A stretch of 64,000 nucleotides of DNA, from positions 124,001 through 188,000 of the forward strand of contig CAWFEM010000010.1 of assembly GCA_963814905.1 (NCBI GenBank). The letters run 5' to 3'. The notes beneath the pieces are model-generated. The model was given only the letters and a program-made list of their open reading frames with translations. It had not been told where the DNA came from and did not search any database. Shown piece after piece: positions 42,108-51,706 of the stretch. Position 1 is the stretch's first letter, and each line of letters opens with the position of its first letter. The translations under genes were made by a program, and so were the position numbers. This DNA comes from DASWJZ01 sp963814905 (GTDB lineage Bacteria > Pseudomonadota > Alphaproteobacteria > Rhizobiales > Afifellaceae).

Positions 42108-43040
42108 ATGGATCTCAAACGCCTTCGTTATTTCGTCACCGTCGCCGAACTCGGTAGCTTCACGTTGGGGGCAAGACACCTTGGCATCGCGCAGCCGGCC
42201 CTGAGCCGACACATTCGACAACTCGAGAACGAATGCGGCGCGCCGCTGCTCAGGCGCACCGGGCGGGGCGCCCAGCTCAACGACGTCGGCAAGATCGTAT
42301 TCGAGCATGCGAGGTCGCTGCTGGAGCAGGTGGACCGGCTGGAGACAGGGCTGAAGGCCGCCAAGGGCGCACCGGCGGGAAATGTCATTCTCGGCTTGCC
42401 GCCGTCGGTCTGCCTGATCCTTGTCGAACCCTTGTTTCACCGAGTGCGGCAGGATTTTCCGGGAATCCGTCTCCAGATCAGCGAGGCCTTCAGCGGCGAC
42501 GTTCGCGAATGGCTGGTGGGTGGCCGGCTCGATATCGGGGTCTTGTACAATCCGGGGCGTGTCGCCCATCTGGTTGGCAAGCACCTTCTGGTGGAGGACA
42601 TGTTTCTTTGTTGCGCCGCGGGGGCCGCGAGCGACGTGCCGCCGCCCAGCATCACGTTGGCGGACGCAATGCGAATGCCGTTGATCCTCCCCAGCCGTCC
42701 ACATGGTCTGCGCATCCTCGTCGACACCGCCTGCGCGGAGGCGGGCCTGACACCCGACGTCGTGCTGGAACTCGATTCCATGGCGACGATCAAGGATCTG
42801 GTGCGCAGCGCGGACGCGGCAACCATTCTTCCCTTCTGCGGGGTCTACCGCGAAGTGGAGCAGGGCCATCTCGTGGCCCGCAGAATTGTAGCGCCGTCGA
42901 TCACCCGGACGCTGATCGTCGCCGAAACCGTTCGACGGCCGAAAACGCCGGCAACCACGGCCGTGGTTCGCTGTGTGCGGGAGGAAGTGGAGCGGCTTGT
43001 CGCTGCGGGCCTGTGGACCGGGCCTGAAGATAACAATTAG
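42108..43040 (+). CDS. LysR-family transcriptional regulator
   Basis: A 310-residue LysR protein. The N-terminal winged HTH is MDLKRLRYFVTVAELGSFTLG..LGIAQPALSRHIRQLENECG (residues 1-58). The effector-binding domain from about residue 92 has the nodulation/CbbR-type pattern VGKHLLVEDMFLCCAAG and LRSADAATILPF. It is divergent from the acyl-CoA dehydrogenase operon and co-directional with the alcohol and aldehyde dehydrogenase genes, so it probably activates the catabolic genes on both sides in response to an intermediate. Confidence 0.9.
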   Translation: MDLKRLRYFVTVAELGSFTLGARHLGIAQPALSRHIRQLENECGAPLLRRTGRGAQLNDVGKIVFEHARSLLEQVDRLETGLKAAKGAPAGNVILGLPPSVCLILVEPLFHRVRQDFPGIRLQISEAFSGDVREWLVGGRLDIGVLYNPGRVAHLVGKHLLVEDMFLCCAAGAASDVPPPSITLADAMRMPLILPSRPHGLRILVDTACAEAGLTPDVVLELDSMATIKDLVRSADAATILPFCGVYREVEQGHLVARRIVAPSITRTLIVAETVRRPKTPATTAVVRCVREEVERLVAAGLWTGPEDNN

Positions 43041-43213
43041 ACCATAGCTGATAGGCCGATATAGCGGGTTCAGCTTTGGCGACGACGATGTAGCGTGATC
43101 GGCTCAACCTGGCCCGCGTCAATACGCAAGCTGGAAAGCATCGCCGGCCCGCCGTTCATAGAGGCCGACCGTAAGCGCGTGAATGCGCGCAGCGTCGAAT
43201 GGGAGGGAACGTG

Positions 43214-44266
43214 ATGAAGAGCTATCAGCTCGTCGGATTCGGTGAGCCGCTTCGGGAAGTCGATCTGCCAACGCCGCAACCTTCCGGCAGCGAGGTCGTG
43301 ATCGAGGTCAAAGGCGCCGGCGTCTGCCACAGCGACCTGCATATCTGGGAAGGCGGATACGACCTCGGCGCGGGCAAGCGGCTCCTGCTCAAGGATCGCG
43401 GCATCCCGCTGCCGCTGACCATGGGGCACGAGACGGCGGGCGAGATCGTTGCCGTCGGTCCCGACGTGACCGATCGCAAGGTGGGCGAAATCTGCCTCGT
43501 CTATCCGTGGATCGGTTGCGGTGAATGTCGCGTGTGCCGCAACGGCTACGAGAACCTTTGCATGAAGCCGCGCTGTATCGGCGTGCACTGCGACGGTGGC
43601 TATTCCGACCACGTTCTTGTTCCCCATTCGAAATACCTGTTGCCGCTCGACGGCCTCGATCCGGTCGCCATTGCGCCCTTCGCATGTTCCGGAGTGACGA
43701 CCTATTCCGCGCTGAAGAAGCTCGGCTCTGCCATCAAGGAGGAGCTGGTTCTGGTGATCGGCGCGGGCGGCCTCGGCTTGATGTGCCTCAGCATCCTCAA
43801 GGCCATGGGCGGGAAAGGCGCGGTCGTCGTCGACATCGACGAGAGCCGTCGCGCCGCGGCCCTGAAGGCGGGTGCGGTTGCGGCAGTAGACGGCTCGGCC
43901 GCGGACGTGGCGGAGCAAGTCGCCGCCGCCTTCGATGGCGCGTGCTGGTGCGCGATCGATCTGGTCGGCAGCCCGGCCACAGCGGGTCTCGCCTTCAACG
44001 CGCTGGCGAAGGGCGGCAAGATGATCTCGGTCGGTCTCTTCGGCGGGGCCGCACCGTGGTCGCTGCCGCTCATTCCGATAAAGGCCGTGACGATCGAAGG
44101 CAGCTACACGGGGAGCCTCGGGGAACTGAAGGAGCTCCTCGATCTCGTCCGCACCGGCGCCGTTCCGCCGATACCCATCAGCCGCCGGCATCTGCAGGAC
44201 GCGACACAGACGCTTGAGGATCTTCGCAACGGACGGATCGTCGGCCGCGTCGTGATGACCCCGTAG
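43214..44266 (+). CDS. zinc-dependent alcohol dehydrogenase
   Basis: A 350-residue medium-chain dehydrogenase. Catalytic zinc residues are in AGVCHSDLH (Cys) and MGHETAG (His-Glu). The structural zinc lobe is CGECRVCRNGYENLC, and the NAD-binding Rossmann motif is VIGAGGLGLMCLSIL. The ATG at 43214 follows GGGAGGGA; an ATG in the same frame 15 bases upstream is less well placed. The next gene is an aldehyde dehydrogenase 44 bases downstream, so the pair would oxidise an alcohol to a carboxylic acid. Confidence 0.88.
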   Translation: MKSYQLVGFGEPLREVDLPTPQPSGSEVVIEVKGAGVCHSDLHIWEGGYDLGAGKRLLLKDRGIPLPLTMGHETAGEIVAVGPDVTDRKVGEICLVYPWIGCGECRVCRNGYENLCMKPRCIGVHCDGGYSDHVLVPHSKYLLPLDGLDPVAIAPFACSGVTTYSALKKLGSAIKEELVLVIGAGGLGLMCLSILKAMGGKGAVVVDIDESRRAAALKAGAVAAVDGSAADVAEQVAAAFDGACWCAIDLVGSPATAGLAFNALAKGGKMISVGLFGGAAPWSLPLIPIKAVTIEGSYTGSLGELKELLDLVRTGAVPPIPISRRHLQDATQTLEDLRNGRIVGRVVMTP

Positions 44267-44310
44267 CCAGCCGCATTCGGGATGCCAGAAGAAGAAGCAG
44301 GAAAATTGCG

Positions 44311-45747
44311 ATGCAGAAGCTGTTCATAAAGGGCGCGTGGAAGGAAGCGGCCGGCGGCGCGACTTTGCCGGTCGTCGATCCGGCCACGGGTGAGACGTTC
44401 GACGAAATCGCCCGCGGAACCGCGGCCGACATCGATCTGGCCGTTGCCGCGGCGCGCTCTGCCTACGAGGGCGCGTGGGGCGCCCTCTCCGCAGCGGAAC
44501 GTGGCCGCATTCTCTTGAAGATCGCCGGCCTCGTGGCGTCGCGCGCGGAGGAACTGGCGGAGGTCGAGGCGCGCGACACCGGCAAGCCCATCGGCCAGGC
44601 GCGCGCGGATCTGCAGCTCACGGCGCGCTACTTCGAATTCTATGGCGGTGCCGCCGACAAGCTGCACGGCCAGATCATTCCTTTTCAGAACGGTTTCCAC
44701 GCACAGGCGATGCGGGAGCCGTATGGCGTGACGGCGCATATCCTGCCGTGGAACTACCCGGCGCAAATGTTCGGCCGCTCGCTGGCGCCGGCGCTGGCGG
44801 CGGGGAACGCGGTCGTGCTGAAACCTGCTGAAGAAGCCTGTCTTACGCCGATCCTGCTCGCCGGCATCGCGCACGAGGCCGGATTGCCGGCCGGCGCGAT
44901 CAATGTCGTGACGGGACTTGGTGAAGAGGCGGGCGCGGCACTCGCCTCCCACGGCGACATCGACTTCATCACCTTCACCGGCTCGCCGGAGGTTGGCACG
45001 ATCGTCCAGAAGGCCGCGGCCGAACGGCACATCAAATGCGTGCTGGAGCTCGGCGGAAAGTCGCCGCAGATCGTCTTCGCCGACGCCGATCGGCAGAAGG
45101 CGATTCCCTTCATCGTCCGCGCCATCACGCAGAACGGCGGCCAGACCTGCTCGGCCGGAAGCCGACTGCTCGTCGAGCGTCGTATCTACGACGATTTCGT
45201 CGGCGAGGTCGTTGAAGCGTTCGGCGCGGTGCGCGTCGGGACGCCGTCAATGAACCTGGATTGCGGCCCGATGATCAGCGCCGCTCAACGCGACCGCGTA
45301 CACCGCTTCGTCGAAGAAGCGCGGCACAGCGGCATCCCGGTTCTCGCCGAAGGCCGCCTCGCCAACGATCTGCCGAGCGGCGGATTCTACGTCACGCCGA
45401 CGCTGTTTGGCCCGGTCCCGAGAAGCAACACTTTGGCGCGCGACGAAGTGTTCGGGCCGATCCTTTCCGTTCTCCCTTTCGAGGACGAGGCCGACGCGGT
45501 CACCCTCGCCAATGCGACCGACTACGGGCTCGTCGCGGCCGTGTGGACGCGCGACGGCGGTCGCCAGACGCGCATGGCGAAAGCAATCCGCAGCGGGCAG
45601 GTCTTCATCAATTGCTATGGCGCCGGCGGCGGCGTCGAACTGCCGTTCGGCGGCGTGAAGAAGAGCGGGCACGGCCGCGAGAAGGGCTTCCTCGCCCTTG
45701 AGGAATTCACCGTGACAAAGACGGTGGTGCAGAACTACGCCGAGTGA
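44311..45747 (+). CDS. aldehyde dehydrogenase family protein
   Basis: A 478-residue NAD(P)-dependent aldehyde dehydrogenase of usual length. The cofactor region is ILPWNYPAQMFGRSLAPALA, the general base Glu is in LELGGKSPQIVF, the catalytic Cys in QNGGQTCSAGSRLLV, and the late motif is EVFGPILSVLPF. The C-terminal LPFGGVKKSGHGREKG resembles the betaine-aldehyde/gamma-aminobutyraldehyde type. It works with the upstream alcohol dehydrogenase to supply the acid for the CoA-transferase on the other strand. Confidence 0.9.
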   Translation: MQKLFIKGAWKEAAGGATLPVVDPATGETFDEIARGTAADIDLAVAAARSAYEGAWGALSAAERGRILLKIAGLVASRAEELAEVEARDTGKPIGQARADLQLTARYFEFYGGAADKLHGQIIPFQNGFHAQAMREPYGVTAHILPWNYPAQMFGRSLAPALAAGNAVVLKPAEEACLTPILLAGIAHEAGLPAGAINVVTGLGEEAGAALASHGDIDFITFTGSPEVGTIVQKAAAERHIKCVLELGGKSPQIVFADADRQKAIPFIVRAITQNGGQTCSAGSRLLVERRIYDDFVGEVVEAFGAVRVGTPSMNLDCGPMISAAQRDRVHRFVEEARHSGIPVLAEGRLANDLPSGGFYVTPTLFGPVPRSNTLARDEVFGPILSVLPFEDEADAVTLANATDYGLVAAVWTRDGGRQTRMAKAIRSGQVFINCYGAGGGVELPFGGVKKSGHGREKGFLALEEFTVTKTVVQNYAE

Positions 45748-45768
45748 GGATCGGGCGCGCCCGGCATC

Positions 45769-46788
45769 CTATTCGTAGAATTCACCGGCGCTCGCCTTAC
45801 GGACCGTCGAGAACTGTTCCGCGTCGTGGCCGAACCAGACGGTCGCTCCGCTGTCGTTGGCCAGCGCCATGATCCGCTTCACCGTGCGCGAGATTCCAAG
45901 CGAATCGTAGCTGATGCCGGGCTGCCTGGCCTTCGGGCCGTAATTCTCGGCGGTGTAGCAGGCGTCTGAAACGAGCATGACGTCCGACTGGCTTCGCAGC
46001 GACACCTGCAGGCCGAGCATGCCGCGCGCATGGCCGGGGCCGAAGTTCAAAATCCTCACGCCCTCGGCGATATTCTGGTCAGGCTCGTCGCGCCCGATTT
46101 CCCGCCACTGCAATTCGGCGTCGATCATCCGGCCGAGATCCTTGATCGCATAGGGCGTCGTCTCGTCGCGCAGCGCATATTGCCGGAATGCGCCCAAGAA
46201 CTCGTCCTCATGCACGATGATCTGGGACTTGCGGAAATACTCGACGCAGCCGGCATGATCGCAGTGCAGATGCGAGAGGACCACGCGCCGGATCTGGTCG
46301 GGACCGATCCCCATCGCGTCGAGCCGTGCCGGCAACATGCATTCCTCGCCGCCGATATGGGGGAAGAGATCCTGAAGGAGTTCCGGCCAACGCCCGTTCG
46401 ACCCGCCCCAATCGGGATGGCAGCCGGTGTCGTAAAGAATGTTGCCGTCGGGATGCTCGATGAAATACGCCGCGACCGGAATGTCGATGACCTGGCCGCG
46501 CGGATTCGGATTCTTGTGCGTGGCGATCGTGGAATTCGCCACCATGAAGTTCTTGTCCAGCCGCAGCTTGCCAAGGTCGAGGACATGCAGCTTCAGCGAC
46601 TGCGTGTTCTTGCGCGCGTTGACGACGCTCCGGTCGGTCGCCGGCGGCTCTCTTAGGAAGGTCGAGGCGGAGGGCAACGGATCGCGCGTCGGGGTCGGGT
46701 CCCAGGCGCGCTTGCGAGCGAGTGCGTCGCCCCGCTTCGGCTCGAGCAGGTCATAGTCGGCGGTGTTGTCGAACTCGAAGACCCTCAT
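45769..46788 (-). CDS. metallo-beta-lactamase-fold hydrolase, N-acyl homoserine lactonase-like
   Basis: A 339-residue MBL-fold protein with the two-metal motif SHLHCDHAG (HxHxDH) and downstream metal ligands in FGPGHARGMLGLQV and VSDACYTAEN. AHL-lactonase relatives share the DTGCHPDWGG opening. About 70 N-terminal residues precede the fold. It may open a lactone formed from the pathway hydroxy acid rather than quench signals; the context is catabolic. The ATG at 46788 follows GGAGGG. Confidence 0.83.
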   Translation of the reverse strand: MRVFEFDNTADYDLLEPKRGDALARKRAWDPTPTRDPLPSASTFLREPPATDRSVVNARKNTQSLKLHVLDLGKLRLDKNFMVANSTIATHKNPNPRGQVIDIPVAAYFIEHPDGNILYDTGCHPDWGGSNGRWPELLQDLFPHIGGEECMLPARLDAMGIGPDQIRRVVLSHLHCDHAGCVEYFRKSQIIVHEDEFLGAFRQYALRDETTPYAIKDLGRMIDAELQWREIGRDEPDQNIAEGVRILNFGPGHARGMLGLQVSLRSQSDVMLVSDACYTAENYGPKARQPGISYDSLGISRTVKRIMALANDSGATVWFGHDAEQFSTVRKASAGEFYE

Positions 46789-46926
46789 CGGCGAACGCCC
46801 TCCCTTCGCAAGACATGCCGCGCGGATTGTCCGGTCTTCGACATATGCCGCCTCATCGCGCGTCGATTGAACTATCGGTTGACCGCGCATGGCGGGCAAG
46901 CGTGAAATCGGCACCAACCCATCATG

Positions 46927-47859
46927 CTATGCGATAGCAGATATGCGCGAAGATTCATCTTCGCCCTGCGCGTCCGCGACAATCAGTTCCACCAGGTTGC
47001 GGGCGAAGCTCGGCAGAAGCTCGAGGCTTCGCACACAAATCTTGAGGTCGCGCAGCGCCCACTTGTTTTCGAGCCTCACAATGTGGATGTCGCTGATCTT
47101 GGCCTGACGCCGGGCCGACGATTCCGGCAGAATTCCAATCCCGACATTGGCCGAGATCATTCGGCACATGGCTTCGAAATTGCCGACCTGGATACGCAGC
47201 TTCAGGCGCTTGTGGGCGTGGTTCGCCGCGTCCACGAGGAAGGAATAGATCGCGCTTGCCTCCGGCAGGCACACATAATCGAAGTCCAGCGTATCCTCGA
47301 AGCTGATCGAGCTGCGCTGGCGGAGCGCATGTGACTTGGCGCAGACGAGAATGAGACGATCCTCCCGGTAAGGGAGAACTTCCAGCCCTTCGGTGCGCAC
47401 ATTGCCGGCGACGATTCCGATATCGGCGGTCCCGTCGCTCACCGCCCGTACGATGCTTGGGCTGAGCCGCTCGCGGAGATCGACATTCACATTGCGATGC
47501 CCGGCGAGAAACCGGCTCAAGACGCTCGGCAGGAACTCCGTGATGGCCGTCGTGTTCGCGAACAGGCGGATGTGCCCCTTCAAGCCCTGCGCGTATTCCT
47601 GCAGGTCGGAGCAGAGGTTCTCCATCTGGCTCTGCACTTGCAAGGCATGATGGAGCAGCGCCTGACCCGGCGGCGTCAACGTAACGCCATGGCTGGCGCG
47701 ATAGAGGAGCTTTGCTCCCAGGCTCTCCTCGAGGTTCTTGATGCGCGTGCTCGCCGCCGGAAGCGACATGTGCGACAGCGCCGCGCCGCGGGTGAGGCTG
47801 TTCATTTCCGCAATGTTGATGAACAGCCGAAGATCGAACAGGTCGAAGCGGTCGAGCAT
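46927..47859 (-). CDS. LysR-family transcriptional regulator
   Basis: A 310-residue LysR protein: HTH at residues about 4-62 (FDLFDLRLFINIAEMNSLTRGA, MSLPAASTRIKNLEESLG), then an effector domain with GHIRLFANTTAITEFLPSVL and ADIGIVAGNV. The ATG at 47859 follows AAAGGGGAGA. The frame continues upstream, but that region overlaps the divergent promoter. It diverges from the MaoC-like/MmgE-PrpD pair that starts at 47987, its likely target. Confidence 0.88.
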   Translation of the reverse strand: MLDRFDLFDLRLFINIAEMNSLTRGAALSHMSLPAASTRIKNLEESLGAKLLYRASHGVTLTPPGQALLHHALQVQSQMENLCSDLQEYAQGLKGHIRLFANTTAITEFLPSVLSRFLAGHRNVNVDLRERLSPSIVRAVSDGTADIGIVAGNVRTEGLEVLPYREDRLILVCAKSHALRQRSSISFEDTLDFDYVCLPEASAIYSFLVDAANHAHKRLKLRIQVGNFEAMCRMISANVGIGILPESSARRQAKISDIHIVRLENKWALRDLKICVRSLELLPSFARNLVELIVADAQGEDESSRISAIA

Positions 47860-47986
47860 GTCGTCTCCCCTTTTCCCTGCGCGCTGTTCAAATAACACTA
47901 AGGCAGAGTTTATATCTTTCAAATTGATCCACTGGGCTTGAAAGATCAAGCATGGCGCTGCGGACTGCCTGACGCGGTGGGGTGCA

Positions 47987-48943
47987 GTGATCAATCTCGA
48001 CAAGGCGCGAGAGTGGCTGGGGCGGATCGAGGTCCGGTCGGACCTGGCCGCGCGAGAGCCGCTCGCCGCGCTCTTCGCCGCCCTCAGCCGCGACGAACCC
48101 GCGCCGGAAGTGGGCGATACGTTGCCGCCCCTCGCCCACTGGCTCTATTTTTTCTGCGCCGAACCGCATTCCGCGACGGAATGGGAAGGCGGCGGGTGCG
48201 GCGCCTTCCTCCCTCCGATTGAGCTGCCGGAACGCCGGTGGACCGCAAGTCGGGTGCGGTTCCATCGTCCGTTGCGCGTCGGCGATGCAATCTCGCGGAC
48301 GTCCTCGATCGTCGACATTGCGGAGAAGCCGGGGCATGGCGGCCCGCTTGCCTTCGTTCTCATGCGGCACGAGGTTGGCGATGCGGAGGGCGTTGCCTTG
48401 TCGGAGGACCAGCACATCGCGTTTCGGCAGCGGGCGGCGCCAGCGGCGCCGGAAACCCTGCGCAGAGCCCGGGCCCGCGCCATTTGGTCGCGGCATTTTC
48501 ACGCCGAGGAATTGACGCTCTTTCGTCGTTCCGCGCCGCGCTTCAACGCTCGTCAAATTCAGTGCAACCGTTCTTACGCAACCCTCGTCGGGGACCGTCC
48601 CGGCGATGTCGTCCAAAGCGGCCTTGCCGCCAACCTTCTGCTCGACCTTTTGCGGCGCCACGCCCCCGCCGCGCAAATCCTCAGCTGCGATTTTCGCGCG
48701 ATCCGACCGCTCGCCGACATCGAACCGTTCTCGATCCACGGCCGGCCGGGGGATGGGGGGAGCGCCGAATTGTGGGCAGAAGACACGCAAGGGTTGGTGG
48801 CCATGGAGGCCGTCGCAGTCCTGAAGGACGATATCCGCTTCGCTCACCCGACGATTGCGGAGCGCCGCCCTCGCCCGCGGCTTGCCGTCTCGGCTCGCCG
48901 CGGAGCGTGGGACGGCAACATGAAAGGCTGCCGCGATGACTGA
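47987..48943 (+). CDS. MaoC/FAS1-like protein with a degenerate hydratase active site
   Basis: A 318-residue paralogue of the hydratase at 38760-39620 (shared LAHWLYFF, GAFLPPIELPERRW, LFRRSAPRFN). At the active site it reads N187-ARQIQCN-R195, against NGHRIHYDR in the paralogue, so both histidines and the aspartate are replaced. VVHG is VVQS. The fold is therefore kept but normal hydratase chemistry seems lost. The GTG start at 47987 follows GTGGGGTGCA. The stop overlaps the MmgE/PrpD gene by 8 bases. Confidence 0.78.
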   Translation: MINLDKAREWLGRIEVRSDLAAREPLAALFAALSRDEPAPEVGDTLPPLAHWLYFFCAEPHSATEWEGGGCGAFLPPIELPERRWTASRVRFHRPLRVGDAISRTSSIVDIAEKPGHGGPLAFVLMRHEVGDAEGVALSEDQHIAFRQRAAPAAPETLRRARARAIWSRHFHAEELTLFRRSAPRFNARQIQCNRSYATLVGDRPGDVVQSGLAANLLLDLLRRHAPAAQILSCDFRAIRPLADIEPFSIHGRPGDGGSAELWAEDTQGLVAMEAVAVLKDDIRFAHPTIAERRPRPRLAVSARRGAWDGNMKGCRDD

Positions 48944-50291
48944 TGACCCGGGAAAGATCCTGGCGCACTTCGCCACGACGCTGCGGTTCGAGGACATCCC
49001 GGACCCTGTGCGACGCCGCGCCGAGGATCTGCTGCTCGACTGGCTCGGTTCTGCCTTGGCGGGCAAGGGCGTGCGGCCGGTGGAAGCCATCGAGCGGTTC
49101 GCCGTGCGGATGGGTCCGGCCGGAGGCGACTGCGAAGTCCTGATCACGCGCCGGCGCACGTCGCCGCTGTTTGCCGCGATGGTCAACGCCGCCTCCTCGC
49201 ACGTCGCCGAACAGGACGACGTCCACAACGGCTCCGTGTTCCACCCCGCGACTGTCGTGTTCCCACCCGCGTTGGCGGTCGCGCAGTCGATCGGCAGCAC
49301 CGGGCAGGAGCTCTTGACCGCGGCCGTCGTCGGTTACGAAGTCGGCGTGCGCGTCGGCGAATTCCTCGGCCAGGCGCACTACAAGGTGTTTCATACGACC
49401 GGGACCGCGGGAACGCTGGCTGCGGCCGCGACCGTCGGGCACCTGCTCCGCCTTTCGCCGCACCAGATGGTCGACGCGTTCGGCTCCGCCGGCACGCAGG
49501 CGGCCGGGCTTTGGGAGTTCCTTCGCGACGCGGCCGATTCCAAGGCCTTGCACACCGCCAAAGCGTCTGCCGACGGGCTCCTGTCGGCCTATCTGGCGCA
49601 GGACGGATTCACCGGTGCGAAAAGAATTTTGACAGGCGAGCAGGGCATGGCCGCGGGAATGTCGCGGAACGCCGATCCCGCAAGGCTAATCGACCGGCTG
49701 GGCGAGCGCTGGGCCGTCGCCGAGACGTCGTTCAAATATCACGCCTCCTGCCGGCATACGCATCCCGCCGCCGACGCACTGCTGCAGTTGGTGGAGACGC
49801 ACGCGCTGCCGCCCGAGCGCATCGGGCGCGTTACTGCGCATGTGCATCAGGCGGCGATCGACGTGCTCGGCCCGGTCGTCGATCCGCAGACCGTTCATCA
49901 GGCAAAGTTCTCGATGGGTACGGTGCTCGGTCTGATAGCAACGCGCCACCAAGCGGGAATGAGCGATTTCGAGGAGCATTTCCGCGACGGTCAAACGACC
50001 GACATCGCCAAGAAGGTGAGCATGGCTTTCGACCGCGACGTGGAAGCGGCCTATCCTGCCCGCTGGATCGGAAAGGTCACGGTGGAGACTACCGACGGTC
50101 GAACGCTGACTGCCCAGGTCGACGAGCCCAAAGGCGATCCTGGAAATACGCTGTCGCGACCTGAGCTGGAGGACAAGGCGCTGGCGCTCGCGGCCTACTC
50201 GCACGCGGCGTCCGCTGAGGAGATGCGCGGAGCATTCCAGCGCGTCTGGACGCTCACGGACGCGGAGCACGCACCGCGCTTTTTTGGTTGA
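48936..50291 (+). CDS. MmgE/PrpD family protein
   Basis: A 451-residue protein of the 2-methylcitrate dehydratase / cis-aconitate decarboxylase fold: LLLDWLGSALAGKG near the start, NAASSHVAEQDDVHNGSVFHP (the conserved HxxExDD-type active segment), HTTGTAGTLAAAATVGHLL, and KYHASCRHTHPAADAL. Members dehydrate or decarboxylate tricarboxylates or epimerise related acids; the exact reaction is not deducible. It overlaps the degenerate MaoC-like gene, so the two are one transcription unit. It completes the catabolic block. Confidence 0.87.
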   Translation: MTDDPGKILAHFATTLRFEDIPDPVRRRAEDLLLDWLGSALAGKGVRPVEAIERFAVRMGPAGGDCEVLITRRRTSPLFAAMVNAASSHVAEQDDVHNGSVFHPATVVFPPALAVAQSIGSTGQELLTAAVVGYEVGVRVGEFLGQAHYKVFHTTGTAGTLAAAATVGHLLRLSPHQMVDAFGSAGTQAAGLWEFLRDAADSKALHTAKASADGLLSAYLAQDGFTGAKRILTGEQGMAAGMSRNADPARLIDRLGERWAVAETSFKYHASCRHTHPAADALLQLVETHALPPERIGRVTAHVHQAAIDVLGPVVDPQTVHQAKFSMGTVLGLIATRHQAGMSDFEEHFRDGQTTDIAKKVSMAFDRDVEAAYPARWIGKVTVETTDGRTLTAQVDEPKGDPGNTLSRPELEDKALALAAYSHAASAEEMRGAFQRVWTLTDAEHAPRFFG

Positions 50292-50488
50292 CGGCGCGGC
50301 ATCGCCTAGCCGGCCCGTCAAAGTTGTGAAACCGCGAAAAAGTCGACCTTAAAGGACGGCGAAGGCGCGGTTCGGGATATACGAATGGTGTACGTCGCGC
50401 ATATCTGCATAATTCCCAAAGCAGTGGAATGTGCTTTTTTCGGGAATATTCGACGTCAGCTCGATGACCGAAGCAAAGCGTCTTCGAT

Positions 50489-50511
50489 TGTGTTGGTGCG
50501 CTACGAACACA
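50489..50511. promoter_or_regulatory. inverted repeat upstream of the importer operon
   Basis: TGTGTT (50489-50494) and AACACA (50506-50511) are exact inverted repeats with 11-base spacing. They lie 26 bases before the binding-protein start at 50537, overlapping the likely 5' leader. The 245-base gap (50292-50536) also has an AATTCCC/GGGAATATT pairing but no gene. A repressor site is possible. Confidence 0.3.
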
Positions 50512-50536
50512 ACGACAAAGACAGGGAGAGAGAAAC

Positions 50537-51706
50537 ATGAAACGGTTGACCAGCGTGATACTTTTTTGTGCAGCGGTCTTCGGCCTTTCCGGCGTCGCCA
50601 TGGCGGCGGGGGTCGATGAGCTGCCGGCGGACGTCCAACAGCGCCTCTATTCGACGGACCTCCTGGACCCCGCTCAGCCGATCGGACCGAGCGCCTATCG
50701 CGACTGGAAACCGAAGAAGGGCCCGCCGTGGACGATCGGCTACGCCAGCTCCTACGCCGGCAACACGTGGCGCGCGGCGGCAATGGACAAGCTGCTGAAC
50801 GAGCTCGTCCCAAAATGGCAGGCGTTGGGGCTCGTCAAGGAAGTGATCGTCACGCAGTCCAATCTTAAGGACTCCGTGCAGATCCAGCAGATGCGGCAAC
50901 TTGTCGACCGTGGCGTCGACGCGCTGATCATTTGCTGCTCGAATCCAACCGCGCTGAACGAGACCGTGAAATACGCCTATGACAAGGGCGTTCCGACCTT
51001 CTCCATGGTCGGCTACGTGACCTCGCCCTACGCCGTCAACTCCTCCACGAACTTCGTGGTTGCGGGTGCTCTCCAGGGTCAATGGCTGAGCGACCAGATC
51101 GGCGACAAAGGCAATGTTCTCGTCGTCGAGGGCATCCCCGGGACGAGCACGTCCGACTCGATCGACCGCGGCATCAAGGCAGGGCTCGGCGACAATGCCG
51201 ACGTCAAGATCGTGGGCGACATTGCCGGCATGTGGACCGATCAGGTCGCACAGGCGGAAGTCCAGAAGTGGCTGGCCACGCATCCCGGCCAACTCGATGG
51301 CATCGCCGTGCAATCGGCAGCGGAGCTCGGGGTGCTTCGGGCGCTCGAACAATCCGGCCGGGACATGGTTCCCGTCGCGATCGGCGGCGAATTGGGCGCG
51401 CTCTGCTATTGGCGGCATCATCCGGACTATGTCACCACCGCGCTGCAGAGCTGGCCGCCCGCCGACGAGATGGAACTGACCTGGAACATCATGATGCGCA
51501 CGATGCAGGGCCAGGGACCGAAGATTCAGTCCATTCTGGTCAATTCGGCCAAACTGAGCTACGACGATGTTGCTGCGGCATTGGGTGAAGACTGCAGCGA
51601 GACATCCGACAAGTGGTTCGCAGTCGGCAAAGACCGCTGGGCGAGCAACGATTTTCTGGACCAGTTCTTCCTGCATCCTGCTGATCCGGAGAAGTTCAAG
51701 CCCTGA
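50537..51706 (+). CDS. sugar-type ABC transporter substrate-binding protein (Peripla_BP_4)
   Basis: A 389-residue periplasmic binding protein. Signal peptide MKRLTSVILFCAAVFGLSG..AMA, cleavage near residue 23. The mature part opens WTIGYASSYAGNTWRAAAMD. Ligand-lobe motifs are VDRGVDALIICCSNPTALN and GDKGNVLVVEGIPGTSTSDS. The C-terminal DDVAAALGEDCSETSDKWF differs from ribose binders. A GGGAGAGAG site precedes the ATG. The cognate ATPase and permeases follow after a 327-base gap with hairpins. The ligand is not known. Confidence 0.88.
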   Translation: MKRLTSVILFCAAVFGLSGVAMAAGVDELPADVQQRLYSTDLLDPAQPIGPSAYRDWKPKKGPPWTIGYASSYAGNTWRAAAMDKLLNELVPKWQALGLVKEVIVTQSNLKDSVQIQQMRQLVDRGVDALIICCSNPTALNETVKYAYDKGVPTFSMVGYVTSPYAVNSSTNFVVAGALQGQWLSDQIGDKGNVLVVEGIPGTSTSDSIDRGIKAGLGDNADVKIVGDIAGMWTDQVAQAEVQKWLATHPGQLDGIAVQSAAELGVLRALEQSGRDMVPVAIGGELGALCYWRHHPDYVTTALQSWPPADEMELTWNIMMRTMQGQGPKIQSILVNSAKLSYDDVAAALGEDCSETSDKWFAVGKDRWASNDFLDQFFLHPADPEKFKP

